Shown here: in pieces, positions 1 through 7,966 of the stretch
Position numbering within the stretch: the stretch's first letter is position 1
How the letters are laid out: each line of letters begins with the position of its first letter
From: a virus
Length of the DNA: 20,531 nt
IMG/VR virus record: IMGVR_UViG_3300020175_000962
Coordinates: 1-20,531 of that record
Reading direction: 5' to 3' (one strand)
The notes under the pieces: generated by a model
The model's input: the letters and a program-made list of their open reading frames with translations, nothing else
Told to the model about the DNA's origin: nothing
Databases searched by the model: none
Translations under genes and position numbers: made by a program

Positions 1-19
1 ATAGTTTCCTGAGGCTTTT

Positions 20-700
20 TTGATTGTTGCGACTAACTGTCAGTATAAGTTTACGGACAGAATAGAAGAGGCGTTTAAGCATATCGATCTTGTTTACTTT
101 AGCATCGATGGTTATAAGGAAAGCTATGAAAGAGATCGCTCGCCTGCTAAGTGGCCCAAGTTAATAAAGTTTTTAGATGATTTTAAAAATAGAGATCGAC
201 ATGGTTGTAGGGCGACTTGTAACTATGTTGTGAATCCTGACAATGTTCAAGACATCCAAACAATATATGATGAGATTGTCGTTCCTTATGAACTTGAAGA
301 GCTGAGACTCAACATTGCTCAAGATTGGTCTCCGGATAAGTCAATGCCTGGAGGATATTCACAGGAGCAGATCGATTATCTTAAAATAAATTGGAAAGAT
401 AACATAAAAGGAAAGTCAGAGTGGAATTTTGATAAATGTTTCTGGCCACAAGAAGGTTTGTACACGACTGTAGACGGTAGAGTTCTTATGTGTGCGCTCA
501 ACACAGCCGAGAAAGGTTTTGGTAATCTTTTTGAGCAAAACATAGATGATATAAGGTCGTCACAAAGATACACGGCCATACGACAATCATGTGAGACTAA
601 TTGTCCAACATCCCACTGTGAAAGGTGTTCATACAAAGAACTGGCACCTTTACTCCAACTATTGGAAGTACATAATGAAGTTTCGGAAGCATCTAAATGA
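20..700 (+). CDS. Radical SAM protein with SPASM-type C-terminus, N-terminus missing
   Basis: This is the C-terminal two thirds of a radical SAM enzyme. An SIDG strand near residue 30 followed by an R-D-R helix is typical of the mid-barrel. The C-terminus resembles a SPASM domain: a first Cys in DKCFWP, a DGRVLMC segment, a GNLF turn, then CETNCPTSHCERC. SPASM Cys residues usually bind auxiliary iron-sulfur clusters. The CxxxCxxC motif that binds the SAM-cleaving cluster is absent and would lie upstream. All three plus-strand frames carry a stop within the first 23 bases (TAG 2-4, TGA 10-12, TGA 21-23), so no upstream reading frame joins this one without a frameshift. The TTG at 20 is only the first usable start codon. 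It overlaps the aminotransferase gene by 26 bases. Substrate unknown; a role in modifying a sugar or amino-acid building block is inferred from the neighbours. Confidence 0.72.
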   Translation: MIVATNCQYKFTDRIEEAFKHIDLVYFSIDGYKESYERDRSPAKWPKLIKFLDDFKNRDRHGCRATCNYVVNPDNVQDIQTIYDEIVVPYELEELRLNIAQDWSPDKSMPGGYSQEQIDYLKINWKDNIKGKSEWNFDKCFWPQEGLYTTVDGRVLMCALNTAEKGFGNLFEQNIDDIRSSQRYTAIRQSCETNCPTSHCERCSYKELAPLLQLLEVHNEVSEASK

Positions 701-1682
701 CGTAGAAAGGATGAGAGGATCTTATCCTGCTCCTGGTTCTATAAGACTAGCATCAGCTGAACGAGACTCTTCGTTTGGTGAATTAATGTATAAGAAATTT
801 ATCGATTCGTTGTGTGATACCGATATAAGGTACTATCCTGACGTTGATTATGCATTGCATGTGTTGAGTAAATTTACAGGTGTACCAGCTAATCATTTGA
901 CGATAGGCCACGGATCCGATCAAATCATAAAAAATGTGTTTGAATGCTTTGTGCTCGAAGGTACAAATATTGTTACAACTGATCCCTGCTTTCCCATGTA
1001 TAAAGTTTATGCATCAGTTATGAATGCTGAAGTGAGAGCAGCTGGTTATACTAATAAAAGGGTAGATGTCGATCAGATGGTTGATCTGATTGATCATAAT
1101 ACATCGCTTGTAGTTTTTAGTAATCCATGTAGTCCAATAGGTGATATATTTTACACAGATGACATCAAAAGGCTGATAAAGAAAGCACGGTCATGTGGAT
1201 GTATAGTTCTCATTGATGAAGCGTATCAAGAATTTTCTGCAACTCCTTCGTGGATAGAAAATTATACACAATATAAAAATGTAATTGTGACAAGAACATT
1301 CTCTAAAGCAGTTGGCGCAGCTGGTCTCAGATTTGGTTATGGTGTTGCCAACGAAGTAACGATCAACTTGCTTTCCAAAGTAAAAAGCATGTATGAGGTT
1401 ACGGGTCCAACAATAAAATGGATGGAAACTGTTATTGACAATTGGGACGACGTTCGAACGTATATTGATAAAGTAAGAATAAACAAAGATGTGTTGATCG
1501 CAGAATTAGAAAAGCAAGGACACGAAGTTGTGCCTGGTTATTGTAACTGGATTCATACCACAAAGAACGATTACAATAAAATCCTTGACACAAAGCAATG
1601 TAAACTTCCATGGGACGATAGAACATGGACAAGGCTCTGTATACCAAGTAGACGAAAAACAGTAGGAATAATATTAGAATGA
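675..1682 (+). CDS. HisC-like PLP-dependent aminotransferase (fold type I)
   Basis: A 335-residue protein of the histidinol-phosphate aminotransferase/CobD type, class I/II aminotransferases that use pyridoxal phosphate. Visible marks are the N-terminal YPDVDYALH segment, GHGSDQII (phosphate-binding turn), SNPCSPIG (the Asn-Pro of the family), VLIDEAYQEF (the Asp that pairs with the PLP ring nitrogen), and TRTFSKAVGAAGLRFGY with the probable Schiff-base lysine at residue 211. The length is close to that of HisC. The ATG at 675 is preferred over a GTG-type start at 591, because the 28 residues in between lie inside the radical SAM gene and add nothing family-like. The last bases overlap the next gene by 4 (ATGA). 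Phages have no use for histidine synthesis on its own, so an amino transfer onto a sugar, amino alcohol or phospho-compound for the surrounding glycan genes is more likely. That role is inferred. Confidence 0.85.
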   Translation: MKFRKHLNDVERMRGSYPAPGSIRLASAERDSSFGELMYKKFIDSLCDTDIRYYPDVDYALHVLSKFTGVPANHLTIGHGSDQIIKNVFECFVLEGTNIVTTDPCFPMYKVYASVMNAEVRAAGYTNKRVDVDQMVDLIDHNTSLVVFSNPCSPIGDIFYTDDIKRLIKKARSCGCIVLIDEAYQEFSATPSWIENYTQYKNVIVTRTFSKAVGAAGLRFGYGVANEVTINLLSKVKSMYEVTGPTIKWMETVIDNWDDVRTYIDKVRINKDVLIAELEKQGHEVVPGYCNWIHTTKNDYNKILDTKQCKLPWDDRTWTRLCIPSRRKTVGIILE

Positions 1683-2497
1683 AAATAGCGTTGTGTTTAT
1701 CAGGTCAAATGCGCGCCATGAAGCATTGCATCGACACACTAGAAACAGCATTTCCAGATTGTGATGTTGATGTTTACGCAACTGTATGGGATTATGAAGA
1801 CAGAAATAATGTAGAACTGTTGAGGGAAAAAACTAATCTTGTTTATGTGAATACCATAACCAACGATGATCTTGCAATAAACAGTGAGTTTGAAAAGCAA
1901 GTCATAAAAAGAGGTTTTTACAATCAGTTTCATATAAAAAACTGGGCACCTGTCCCAGTGTGGAATCTTTCCAGAATAGAGACAATGGCTAAGTTTAGTT
2001 TTATTGCTGTTGCCCATGATGAATACGACTTTGTTGTGAGATCTAGATATGATACCAAATATCTTAGAAGTGTTGTTCCTATGCTTGACAAAACAAAGTT
2101 GCTTGTGTCTGAAGATATCGGTGGTAGCGCTCCCTGGGACATATGGAAGAATACAAGAATGATATATGACGGTTTTGCCGCAAGTTCTTACCCAGTTATG
2201 CTTGAGTATTATCAGTTTTCAAATTGGCTTCCTTCTTATTTTGAATACCATAGAGACACGTTAAAAGCAGAACGTACATTGGGTTGGTTTCTTGAAGAGA
2301 TAGCTGCGTTACCTATGAAGTTTGACAGAGATTTTCTTGGCTTACAGGTAAATCAAACTGAGTGGTACAACAGATCTAATCCTATTGAAACTAATTCGTT
2401 GAAGGATAAGCAAAAAGGCACGTTTGATTTTTACAAGAGTGATTTAAAGAAAAATCATCCGGACCTTTATGATGAGGTAGCATTCAGTTTTGAATAA
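1679..2497 (+). CDS. Putative glycosyltransferase, WavE-like (first of two paralogs)
   Basis: A 272-residue protein starting with a strand and the loop SGQMR (residues 8-12), followed by a DVYATVWDYED segment and YDFVVRSRYDT (RSRYD at 121-125). These are the marks of a loose family of glycosyltransferase-like proteins seen in LPS and capsule loci and in marine phages. The Arg-Tyr-Asp loop probably plays the part of the DxD metal/nucleotide-sugar site. It resembles the gene at 3125-3976 at the same positions (MKIA, SG..R, VVR.RYD, then a GG-S-P...W-DGFA...SY stretch), so the two are paralogs. The ATG start overlaps the aminotransferase stop by 4 bases, and the end overlaps the sulfotransferase by 8. 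Sugar donor and acceptor are unknown. Glycosyltransferase is the best guess, not proven. Confidence 0.62.
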   Translation: MKIALCLSGQMRAMKHCIDTLETAFPDCDVDVYATVWDYEDRNNVELLREKTNLVYVNTITNDDLAINSEFEKQVIKRGFYNQFHIKNWAPVPVWNLSRIETMAKFSFIAVAHDEYDFVVRSRYDTKYLRSVVPMLDKTKLLVSEDIGGSAPWDIWKNTRMIYDGFAASSYPVMLEYYQFSNWLPSYFEYHRDTLKAERTLGWFLEEIAALPMKFDRDFLGLQVNQTEWYNRSNPIETNSLKDKQKGTFDFYKSDLKKNHPDLYDEVAFSFE

Positions 2498-3128
2498 ATT
2501 CACTGTATATTGTGCTCATCGATCTGGTTCAAATTTTCTTCAACGACTAATTGTTGACAACTTTGAAGAGTGTGACTATATTGAAAAAGATAGAAGAAAA
2601 ATGGGATGGAAGCATCAAACATATCATCCAAAGTACATGAAGGGAAAGGATTTTTGTCTGTTGATAGCTAGACATCCAGTAAAATGGATGAATTCGTGTT
2701 TAAGATTCAATGCTGATATGTGGAAGTGGTGGGATGTTAATGGACAAGAACCCAACGGATTGTCGTTCCTTTATAAAGGAAGGCATGTAAGTGTAGTTAA
2801 GATGGTTGACAAGTGGAACTCTTTTTACAGAGAGTGGATTGAGAATTCGTCTTGTGATGTGGTCTGGTTTGCTGACCTTTTACAAGACGAATCTTGTAAC
2901 CGTGTACTTTGTAAAGTAGCAGAAAAAAACAATTTGACATTCAAAAACAAAAATATTTTCATACCAGAAAAAGTTCAGCACAGTCAAAAATATGATAAAT
3001 CAAAAAAAATTAATGAATTTAATTTATATATGAATGACAGGCTAGACATTCTTCCACATATTAAAGATTATGTTGTAGACAACATTGATAGTGAATTGAT
3101 TAAACACATAGAGCAAAATAAATTATGA
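2490..3128 (+). CDS. PAPS-dependent sulfotransferase-like protein
   Basis: A 212-residue protein with the two PAPS-binding elements of sulfotransferases. The 5'-phosphosulfate loop is HRSGSNFLQRLI (residues 10-21), a P-loop-like turn after the first strand. The 3'-phosphate motif is LIARHPVKWMNS (58-69), with Arg61 and the following Ser as expected ligands. Its expected reaction is transfer of sulfate from PAPS to a hydroxyl of a glycan or other acceptor. It starts with TTG at 2490, 8 bases inside the upstream gene, supported by GAGG at 2474-2477. No ATG fits, because the PAPS loop begins ten residues in. It sits between the two paralogous glycosyltransferase-like genes. The acceptor is unknown. 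Confidence 0.75.
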   Translation: MNKFTVYCAHRSGSNFLQRLIVDNFEECDYIEKDRRKMGWKHQTYHPKYMKGKDFCLLIARHPVKWMNSCLRFNADMWKWWDVNGQEPNGLSFLYKGRHVSVVKMVDKWNSFYREWIENSSCDVVWFADLLQDESCNRVLCKVAEKNNLTFKNKNIFIPEKVQHSQKYDKSKKINEFNLYMNDRLDILPHIKDYVVDNIDSELIKHIEQNKL

Positions 3129-3976
3129 AAATTGCAGTTGTATACAGTGGTGAGCCCCGGTCATACGATTCCGTTATAAATCAACATGAAGATCAATTCC
3201 TCGAAGGCCTTGATTATGATACCTATCATTCGACTTGGACAAAAACACCACAGCATGAAATAGATAAAATCATAAAAGCCAGAAACTTCAATGGATTGAA
3301 GCAAGTCAATTATTTTTGCAATGATAGGCCTGATCTATGGCATTTCGAAAACTTGCTCCTAAGATCAAAGCAGAATCATCCCATATTCATGCTTGGCCGC
3401 ATTCAGTATATGACAGCAATGGCATTCGAGCCAGTTCATTCAAACTCAGAGTTTTATGATGTTGTTGTTCGTCTTAGATATGATTTCGAATACAAAGGTA
3501 AACTGAAAGATTATTTGCATCTAATGCAAACCTCCAATGACATCGTGGTTACGCGGAAAATGGGTGGTAAGTCAAGTCCAATAAACATATGGGATGGTTT
3601 TGCATTTGGTTCTTATGCTGCTATGACATGGTACTTTCATTTCCACAGATGGATTCCCTTTTCACTTTTTAATCGAGATGTAGCAGGTTGGAAATTCCAA
3701 CCTGAGTTTGTTTACGGAACTTACCTGAGACATGCAGGTATGAATGTTGTGGAGAGTGATGTACAACCTGTGCATGTGTATCCAGACAACAAGACAGTGG
3801 ATGACCACAGAGAGATGAGAACTGTGCAATATTATAGAGACTTAGCAACCTTTCATAAACAATTCTACAAACAAAAAAATGGAAAGTTGATTATAGAAAA
3901 CGATAGTCCTTGGGTACCTGATAGTTTGATCATAGATACGTTACGTAAAGAAGGTTATAAGTGTGATGAAATATAA
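3125..3976 (+). CDS. Putative glycosyltransferase, WavE-like (second paralog)
   Basis: A 283-residue paralog of the protein at 1679-2497. It shares MKIA, the SGEPR loop (residues 8-12, like SGQMR), a Y-x-STW segment, YDVVVRLRYD (RLRYD at 116-120) and the later GGKSSPINIWDGFAFGSY stretch. A HVYPDN segment near the end may add ligands. The function is probably nucleotide-sugar-dependent glycosyl transfer, judged from the fold marks and the setting. It starts with ATG overlapping the sulfotransferase stop by 4 bases, and it overlaps the next sulfotransferase start by 11. The two paralogs differ enough to suggest different sugars or linkages. Confidence 0.6.
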   Translation: MKIAVVYSGEPRSYDSVINQHEDQFLEGLDYDTYHSTWTKTPQHEIDKIIKARNFNGLKQVNYFCNDRPDLWHFENLLLRSKQNHPIFMLGRIQYMTAMAFEPVHSNSEFYDVVVRLRYDFEYKGKLKDYLHLMQTSNDIVVTRKMGGKSSPINIWDGFAFGSYAAMTWYFHFHRWIPFSLFNRDVAGWKFQPEFVYGTYLRHAGMNVVESDVQPVHVYPDNKTVDDHREMRTVQYYRDLATFHKQFYKQKNGKLIIENDSPWVPDSLIIDTLRKEGYKCDEI

Positions 3977-4601
3977 CAGACAAACACCTTGCATATATAT
4001 CAATCTTCAAGTTGTGTATCACGGTATACCTAAGAACGCTTCTACAAGCGTAAAAAATGCACTGTATACGTATGAGCATGGTTATGAGTTTCAAGGTAAC
4101 AAACAGTGGATACATAAAGGAAATGAAAAGGGGGGTTCGATTTATCCTGATGTGAAATGTGTAAAGGAAAAGTTTGAATCGTGGTTCCATTTTTCTGTTG
4201 TTCGTAACCCTTATGATAGATTCAAAAGTTTCTATAATGATTTGTTTGCAGGTACAACAAAGATAAGACACAACGTACCTCCTTTCTATACAGATAACAA
4301 CATAGAGCTTAAACCAACACCTGTTGACAAAGTTATAGATATGATCGAAATGTTTCAAGATAGTGATGCAGATGAACACTTTGCATCACAAAGCTCGTTC
4401 ATCCATTATCCAGCTGAAACAGTAAAGCTGGAAGAGTTGGAAGAAAAGTGGTTACCGATAACAGAGTATCTTGGCGTTGATTACAAACCGCTCAACGTGT
4501 ATAATAAATCCGTTGACACAATAGAACTGACTAAAGAACAAAAACAAAGAATATATAATCGTTACGTAGACGATTTTGAAAACTTTGGATACGGAGCATA
4601 G
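3966..4601 (+). CDS. Sulfotransferase, Sulfotransfer_2 (carbohydrate sulfotransferase) type
   Basis: A 211-residue protein with hallmarks of the Sulfotransfer_2 family, which includes carbohydrate O-sulfotransferases. HGIPKNASTS (residues 19-28) matches the IPKxASTS form of the 5'-phosphosulfate loop, and FSVVRNPYDRFKSFY (76-90) is the 3'-phosphate motif, with Arg80 and Ser88. The C-terminal half has the usual WLPITEYLG...NVYNKS region, resembling the LG...N.S end of such enzymes. It is not a close copy of the first sulfotransferase, so the two probably act on different positions or acceptors. ATG at 3966 is chosen; a GTG lies one codon upstream at 3963. The gene overlaps the preceding glycosyltransferase by 11 bases and stops one base before the oxygenase ATG. 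Confidence 0.82.
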   Translation: MKYNRQTPCIYINLQVVYHGIPKNASTSVKNALYTYEHGYEFQGNKQWIHKGNEKGGSIYPDVKCVKEKFESWFHFSVVRNPYDRFKSFYNDLFAGTTKIRHNVPPFYTDNNIELKPTPVDKVIDMIEMFQDSDADEHFASQSSFIHYPAETVKLEELEEKWLPITEYLGVDYKPLNVYNKSVDTIELTKEQKQRIYNRYVDDFENFGYGA

Positions 4602-4602
4602 T

Positions 4603-5229
4603 ATGAAGAAGTTTGAATTTGAAGACAACATTTATAATGATGTTGCTAATCAATTACAAATACATGATGAATGTTTTGATGATAGGTTTATCATAGAACT
4701 TGATGATCTCACAGACAGGTTACCTATGGTTTTGACAAACATAGCTAACCGAAATACATATCCTTATGGCTCTCGAGGTACTCACAAACTCATTGGAGCA
4801 AACTTGTTTACCAGAAAAGGTGAGAACGAGATTGACAACAGATGTCCTAGAGAAATAATGGGTTTGTATAATCATGCAATAAATCGAATACTGCACGATG
4901 ATGGAGGTAATGTTGGTGTCAACGTTGGTCTTGATAGTATATCGTTAAATGTACAACCAATGGGTCAGAACGGTACACCCCATAGAGATGGTGTCTTCAA
5001 TGGTAACGACAAGACATTGATGTATTTTGTAAACAACAAGTGGGAAAAGAAGTGGGGTGGTCCTTTCCAGTTATTGAATCCAGAAACGAAAGAGGTTGTT
5101 AATGAAATAGATTTTGTTCCTGGCCGTTTAGTCTATTTTGATGGAGGATTATTACACAGAGGCCTCGCACCAAAAAACGTTCCTTACATCTATAGAAAAT
5201 CACTAGTATTCAGGATCAAAGCAAGATGA
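4603..5229 (+). CDS. 2-oxoglutarate/Fe(II)-dependent oxygenase (P4H-like)
   Basis: A 208-residue protein with the facial triad of 2OG oxygenases: PHRDG gives His127 and Asp129, LLHRG gives His185, and an Arg in YRKSLVFRI (198 or 204) should hold the 2OG carboxylate. The spacing between the HxD and the distal His (about 57) and the VPGRLVYFDGG strand before it fit the double-stranded beta-helix of prolyl-hydroxylase-like enzymes, which are common in T4-like marine phages. ATG 4603 is chosen over the longer frame from 4576, because it has CGGAG just upstream (from 4592) and leaves the preceding gene intact. It ends in an ATGA overlap with the next glycosyltransferase. Likely hydroxylates a sugar, amino acid or protein residue; substrate unknown. 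Confidence 0.8.
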   Translation: MKKFEFEDNIYNDVANQLQIHDECFDDRFIIELDDLTDRLPMVLTNIANRNTYPYGSRGTHKLIGANLFTRKGENEIDNRCPREIMGLYNHAINRILHDDGGNVGVNVGLDSISLNVQPMGQNGTPHRDGVFNGNDKTLMYFVNNKWEKKWGGPFQLLNPETKEVVNEIDFVPGRLVYFDGGLLHRGLAPKNVPYIYRKSLVFRIKAR

Positions 5230-5960
5230 GCGAACCAATAAAAATATTCATAGGCACTTCATCAAACGGTGAAGATGCTAAAGCTGAAATGGTTTACGAA
5301 TACTCGATTCGAAAGAACGCATCAGTACCCGTAGACATTACATGGATGAAACAAACGCGTGATGAAACATCTCCATGGGGTGATTGGGAAACACCAAACT
5401 GGTCTACACCTTTTTCAGGATTCAGATGGATCATACCTGAGGTGTGTGGGTTCCAAGGTAGAGCAATCTACACGGATTGTGATATGATAAATTTCAAAGA
5501 TATGAATGAACTTATCAATATCGATATGGAAGGTAAACCTATAGCTGCAAGGAGAGGCAATCGTTTTGGAGGTCATGAGTTTTGTGTCATGGTTTTCGAT
5601 TGCGCTGCTTTTGAACATCATGCAATGCCCTCACGAAGAATGAAAATGATTCCAGAATCTCATCACAGGATGATAAACAAGTTCAGTGGCAGCGCACTTG
5701 TGAAAGATCTAGATCCAAAATGGAATTGTTTAGACGGAGAGTATCTAGATCTCAAAGACATATGGCAGTTGCATTATACAAACATGGCAACGCAACCTTG
5801 GCGACCTGAATGGTATGTTGGTCCTCAAGAAGAACACAAGCGTAAGGATGTTAATGACGTGTGGTACAGTATGTATGAAGAAGCAAAAGCATTTGGTGTG
5901 GATGAGCGGAGCTATATACCTAAAGAATCGTTTGGTGAATACAATATTATAGGTCAATAA
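5226..5960 (+). CDS. GT-A fold glycosyltransferase (GT8-like)
   Basis: A 244-residue protein with a Rossmann-like start (IKIFIGTSS), a helix-rich donor region and a clear DxD motif, AIYTDCDMI (residues 80-88, DCD at 84-86). This resembles GT8-type retaining transferases, where the two Asp bind Mn and the nucleotide sugar. A later IWQLHYTNM segment has the His often found near the C-terminal metal ligand. Start ATG overlaps the oxygenase stop (ATGA). The product should add a hexose-type sugar to the growing chain made by the neighbouring genes. Donor and acceptor are unknown. Confidence 0.75.
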   Translation: MSEPIKIFIGTSSNGEDAKAEMVYEYSIRKNASVPVDITWMKQTRDETSPWGDWETPNWSTPFSGFRWIIPEVCGFQGRAIYTDCDMINFKDMNELINIDMEGKPIAARRGNRFGGHEFCVMVFDCAAFEHHAMPSRRMKMIPESHHRMINKFSGSALVKDLDPKWNCLDGEYLDLKDIWQLHYTNMATQPWRPEWYVGPQEEHKRKDVNDVWYSMYEEAKAFGVDERSYIPKESFGEYNIIGQ

Positions 5961-5961
5961 T

Positions 5962-6876
5962 ATGGGTAGTGTGGGAATCTTTCTCGAAAGTGCTAATGAC
6001 GATATCTTCAAACAGCTGTTGTTTAGTATGCATTGGGGAATTACAGAGTGTGGCAATGATGCGTATGCAACATATGGCAGTGATATGTCAAATATTGATG
6101 TTGCTGTTATATTTGGTTCCTGGAAAGACAGGCCATCAACTTGGCATAAGTGTAAAAATAAAATAGTCTCATCTGGCAAGCCTTTTGTTGTAATTGAAAC
6201 ACCGCTCATCGGTAGGGGTCCTGTTACTGATATTCTTCAAGACAGTTGGTACCGTATTGGTGTGAATGGTTTTCTCGCTGACACGGGTAGATTCTACAGA
6301 CAAAATAAAAACTATTCAGCTGACAGATGGAACAAGATTAAACACCAGTTGGGTGTAGAATTAAAGCCTTGGAAAGACCCTCAAGAAGGAAACTACATCG
6401 TCGTTGCTCTTCAATTACCTGGTGATGCTTCATTAAGAGGAACTGACATAACAAAATGGGCAGCAGAGACGGTACAAACGTTGCGTACGTACACAAGCAG
6501 ACCAATTATTGTTAGGACACCACAGCTTGATAGAGAGTTCGATAAAGAAAATATTCTAAACATTACTCGTATTGAAGGAGTTTCACTGGTTAGAGGAACT
6601 AGAGAAAATCTCTTTACCATGATTGATAATGCTTATGCAACAGTAACTTATAGTTCTGGTTTTGGAATTGACTCAGTCATTAGAGGTATACCAACCATAG
6701 CTGTGGATCCGGGTAACTTTGCCTACTCGCTTGGTAACAACAAACTTTCACAAATAAACAACCTTGTTCGTTCAAGTGATCGTGAACAATGGCTGTACAA
6801 TCTTTCTTGGGCTCAGTGGTCCAGAGATGAAATTAAATCAGGCGAAGCCTGGCGTCATATAAAAGAGCAACTATGA
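5962..6876 (+). CDS. Capsule polysaccharide synthesis-like (GT-B/KpsC-S-like) protein
   Basis: A 304-residue protein. The C-terminal part, about residues 190-260, has ENLFTMIDNAYATVTYSSG then GIDSVIRGIPTIAVDPG. This is the donor-site pattern seen in GT-B-like capsule synthesis proteins, where a hydrophobic strand, SS/TSG and a G-I/V-P strand form the nucleotide-sugar pocket. The N-terminal half holds a VAVIFGSW strand and a KPFVVIETP strand, consistent with a first Rossmann-like domain. It starts with ATG two bases after the previous stop and overlaps the methyltransferase by 4 bases (ATGA). A role as glycosyl- or Kdo-type transferase is likely, but the assignment rests on motifs only. Confidence 0.55.
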   Translation: MGSVGIFLESANDDIFKQLLFSMHWGITECGNDAYATYGSDMSNIDVAVIFGSWKDRPSTWHKCKNKIVSSGKPFVVIETPLIGRGPVTDILQDSWYRIGVNGFLADTGRFYRQNKNYSADRWNKIKHQLGVELKPWKDPQEGNYIVVALQLPGDASLRGTDITKWAAETVQTLRTYTSRPIIVRTPQLDREFDKENILNITRIEGVSLVRGTRENLFTMIDNAYATVTYSSGFGIDSVIRGIPTIAVDPGNFAYSLGNNKLSQINNLVRSSDREQWLYNLSWAQWSRDEIKSGEAWRHIKEQL

Positions 6877-7550
6877 ATATTGAAGAATTTCGTGATATTC
6901 ACGTTATAAACGATGGTTTCTATCCTGTAGATGCTAAAGATAAGGAGTTTGATTTTTGTCTTCCGATATGCAATGCTTATGGACATTTTATTGAGTTGGG
7001 TGTTTGGTTTGGCAGAAGTATCAACTACATGGCTTCGAAGTATCCAAAATATCATTTCTATGGGTTTGATACCTTTGAAGGCGTGAAAGAAATATGGGAA
7101 ACAGGTGGCAAGAAAGTAGATATGTCACGTTTCCAAATTTCAAAAGTAGACATGGATGGTGACTCTGGATTACCTAAAGTAAAAGAAAACGTAACATTGA
7201 CCAAGGGTCTCTTTCAAGATACATTAACTAAGTGGCTCGAGGAACATGAGGGTCACATCTCTTTCATTAACATGGATCCAGACATATACTCTGCTACAAT
7301 ATATGCCTTAGAGACGTTGAACGAAAGAATCGTACCAGGTACAATAATTAGGTTCGATGAAATATGTGACTGGCGTGATGTAAACTTTCCTGGTTGGGAT
7401 GTTAACAACAATCATCAGATATCAATATACACCACATGGAGAGAAGGTGAGTGGAAAGCTCTCAACGAGTGGTTAGAAAAATATGACAGACAAGTAAAAC
7501 CAATATGGAGGAACTGGCACCAGTCAGCTGGTGTACAAGTAATTAAATGA
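6873..7550 (+). CDS. SAM-dependent O-methyltransferase, TylF/macrocin-O-MTase-like
   Basis: A 225-residue class I methyltransferase. FIELGVWFGRSINYM (residues 39-53) is the SAM-binding motif I, YGFDTFEGV (63-71) is the TylF-type motif II region, FINMDPDIYSATIYALETL is the strand with acidic ligands, and TIIRFDEIC fits the Mg-binding Asp/Glu seen in TylF enzymes. Family members methylate sugar hydroxyls in antibiotic or surface glycans. The start overlaps the upstream stop in ATGA form, and the end overlaps the APS-kinase-like gene by 4. In this setting it probably caps or decorates a sugar of the same glycan. Exact substrate unknown. Confidence 0.82.
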   Translation: MNIEEFRDIHVINDGFYPVDAKDKEFDFCLPICNAYGHFIELGVWFGRSINYMASKYPKYHFYGFDTFEGVKEIWETGGKKVDMSRFQISKVDMDGDSGLPKVKENVTLTKGLFQDTLTKWLEEHEGHISFINMDPDIYSATIYALETLNERIVPGTIIRFDEICDWRDVNFPGWDVNNNHQISIYTTWREGEWKALNEWLEKYDRQVKPIWRNWHQSAGVQVIK

Positions 7551-7966
7551 AAATACTAGTTATGGGACTACCTGGATCAGGTAAAACTTGGTTAGCAGAA
7601 AGATTGCAACCAGAACTCGAATGTGCATGGTACAATGCTGATGCTGTGCGAAAGATGGCAAACGACTGGGACTTCTCTGATGAAGGACGCCAACGTCAAA
7701 GTAATCGTATGAGAAGTATTGCTGACTATGAGAAAGGACATGGTCGTACAGTTATTTGCGACTTCGTGTGTCCAACTCAGGAAACCAGGGATGCTTTTGA
7801 CGCAGACATGACTATCTGGGTTGATACAATAACAGAAGGAAGATTTGAAGATACCAATAAAGTATTTCAAAAACCATCACAAGTTGAGTATACAATTACA
7901 AGACACTTGAGTGATGATGAAATAAAGGACTTTGCAAGTGAGCTCAAGGAGAAAATAAATGTTTGA
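7547..7966 (+). CDS. Adenylylsulfate (APS) kinase-like protein
   Basis: A 139-residue P-loop kinase with a Walker A GLPGSGKT (residues 7-14). The segments YNADAVRKMANDW, FSDEGRQRQSNRMRSIADY and VICDFVCPTQETRDAF match, in order, the DGDxxR, FSxxDRxxNIRR and ISPxxxxR elements of CysC-type APS kinases. APS kinase uses ATP to make PAPS, the donor for sulfotransferases, two of which lie 3-5 kb upstream. It is shorter than the usual CysC (about 200 residues), and the KGLYKKA segment of the family is replaced by EGRFEDTNKVF. It may therefore phosphorylate a related adenylylated compound instead. It overlaps the methyltransferase by 4 and the nucleotidyltransferase by 8 bases. Confidence 0.78.
   Translation: MKILVMGLPGSGKTWLAERLQPELECAWYNADAVRKMANDWDFSDEGRQRQSNRMRSIADYEKGHGRTVICDFVCPTQETRDAFDADMTIWVDTITEGRFEDTNKVFQKPSQVEYTITRHLSDDEIKDFASELKEKINV

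Noticed and set aside
3930-4379. 149-residue minus-strand frame
   Set aside because: Shadow of the second sulfotransferase, whose motifs are clear; the minus translation is Cys/Ile/His-rich with no pattern.
5745-6209. 154-residue minus-strand frame
   Set aside because: Opposite to a GT-A enzyme and a capsule-type protein in a tightly chained run; no motif or ribosome site.
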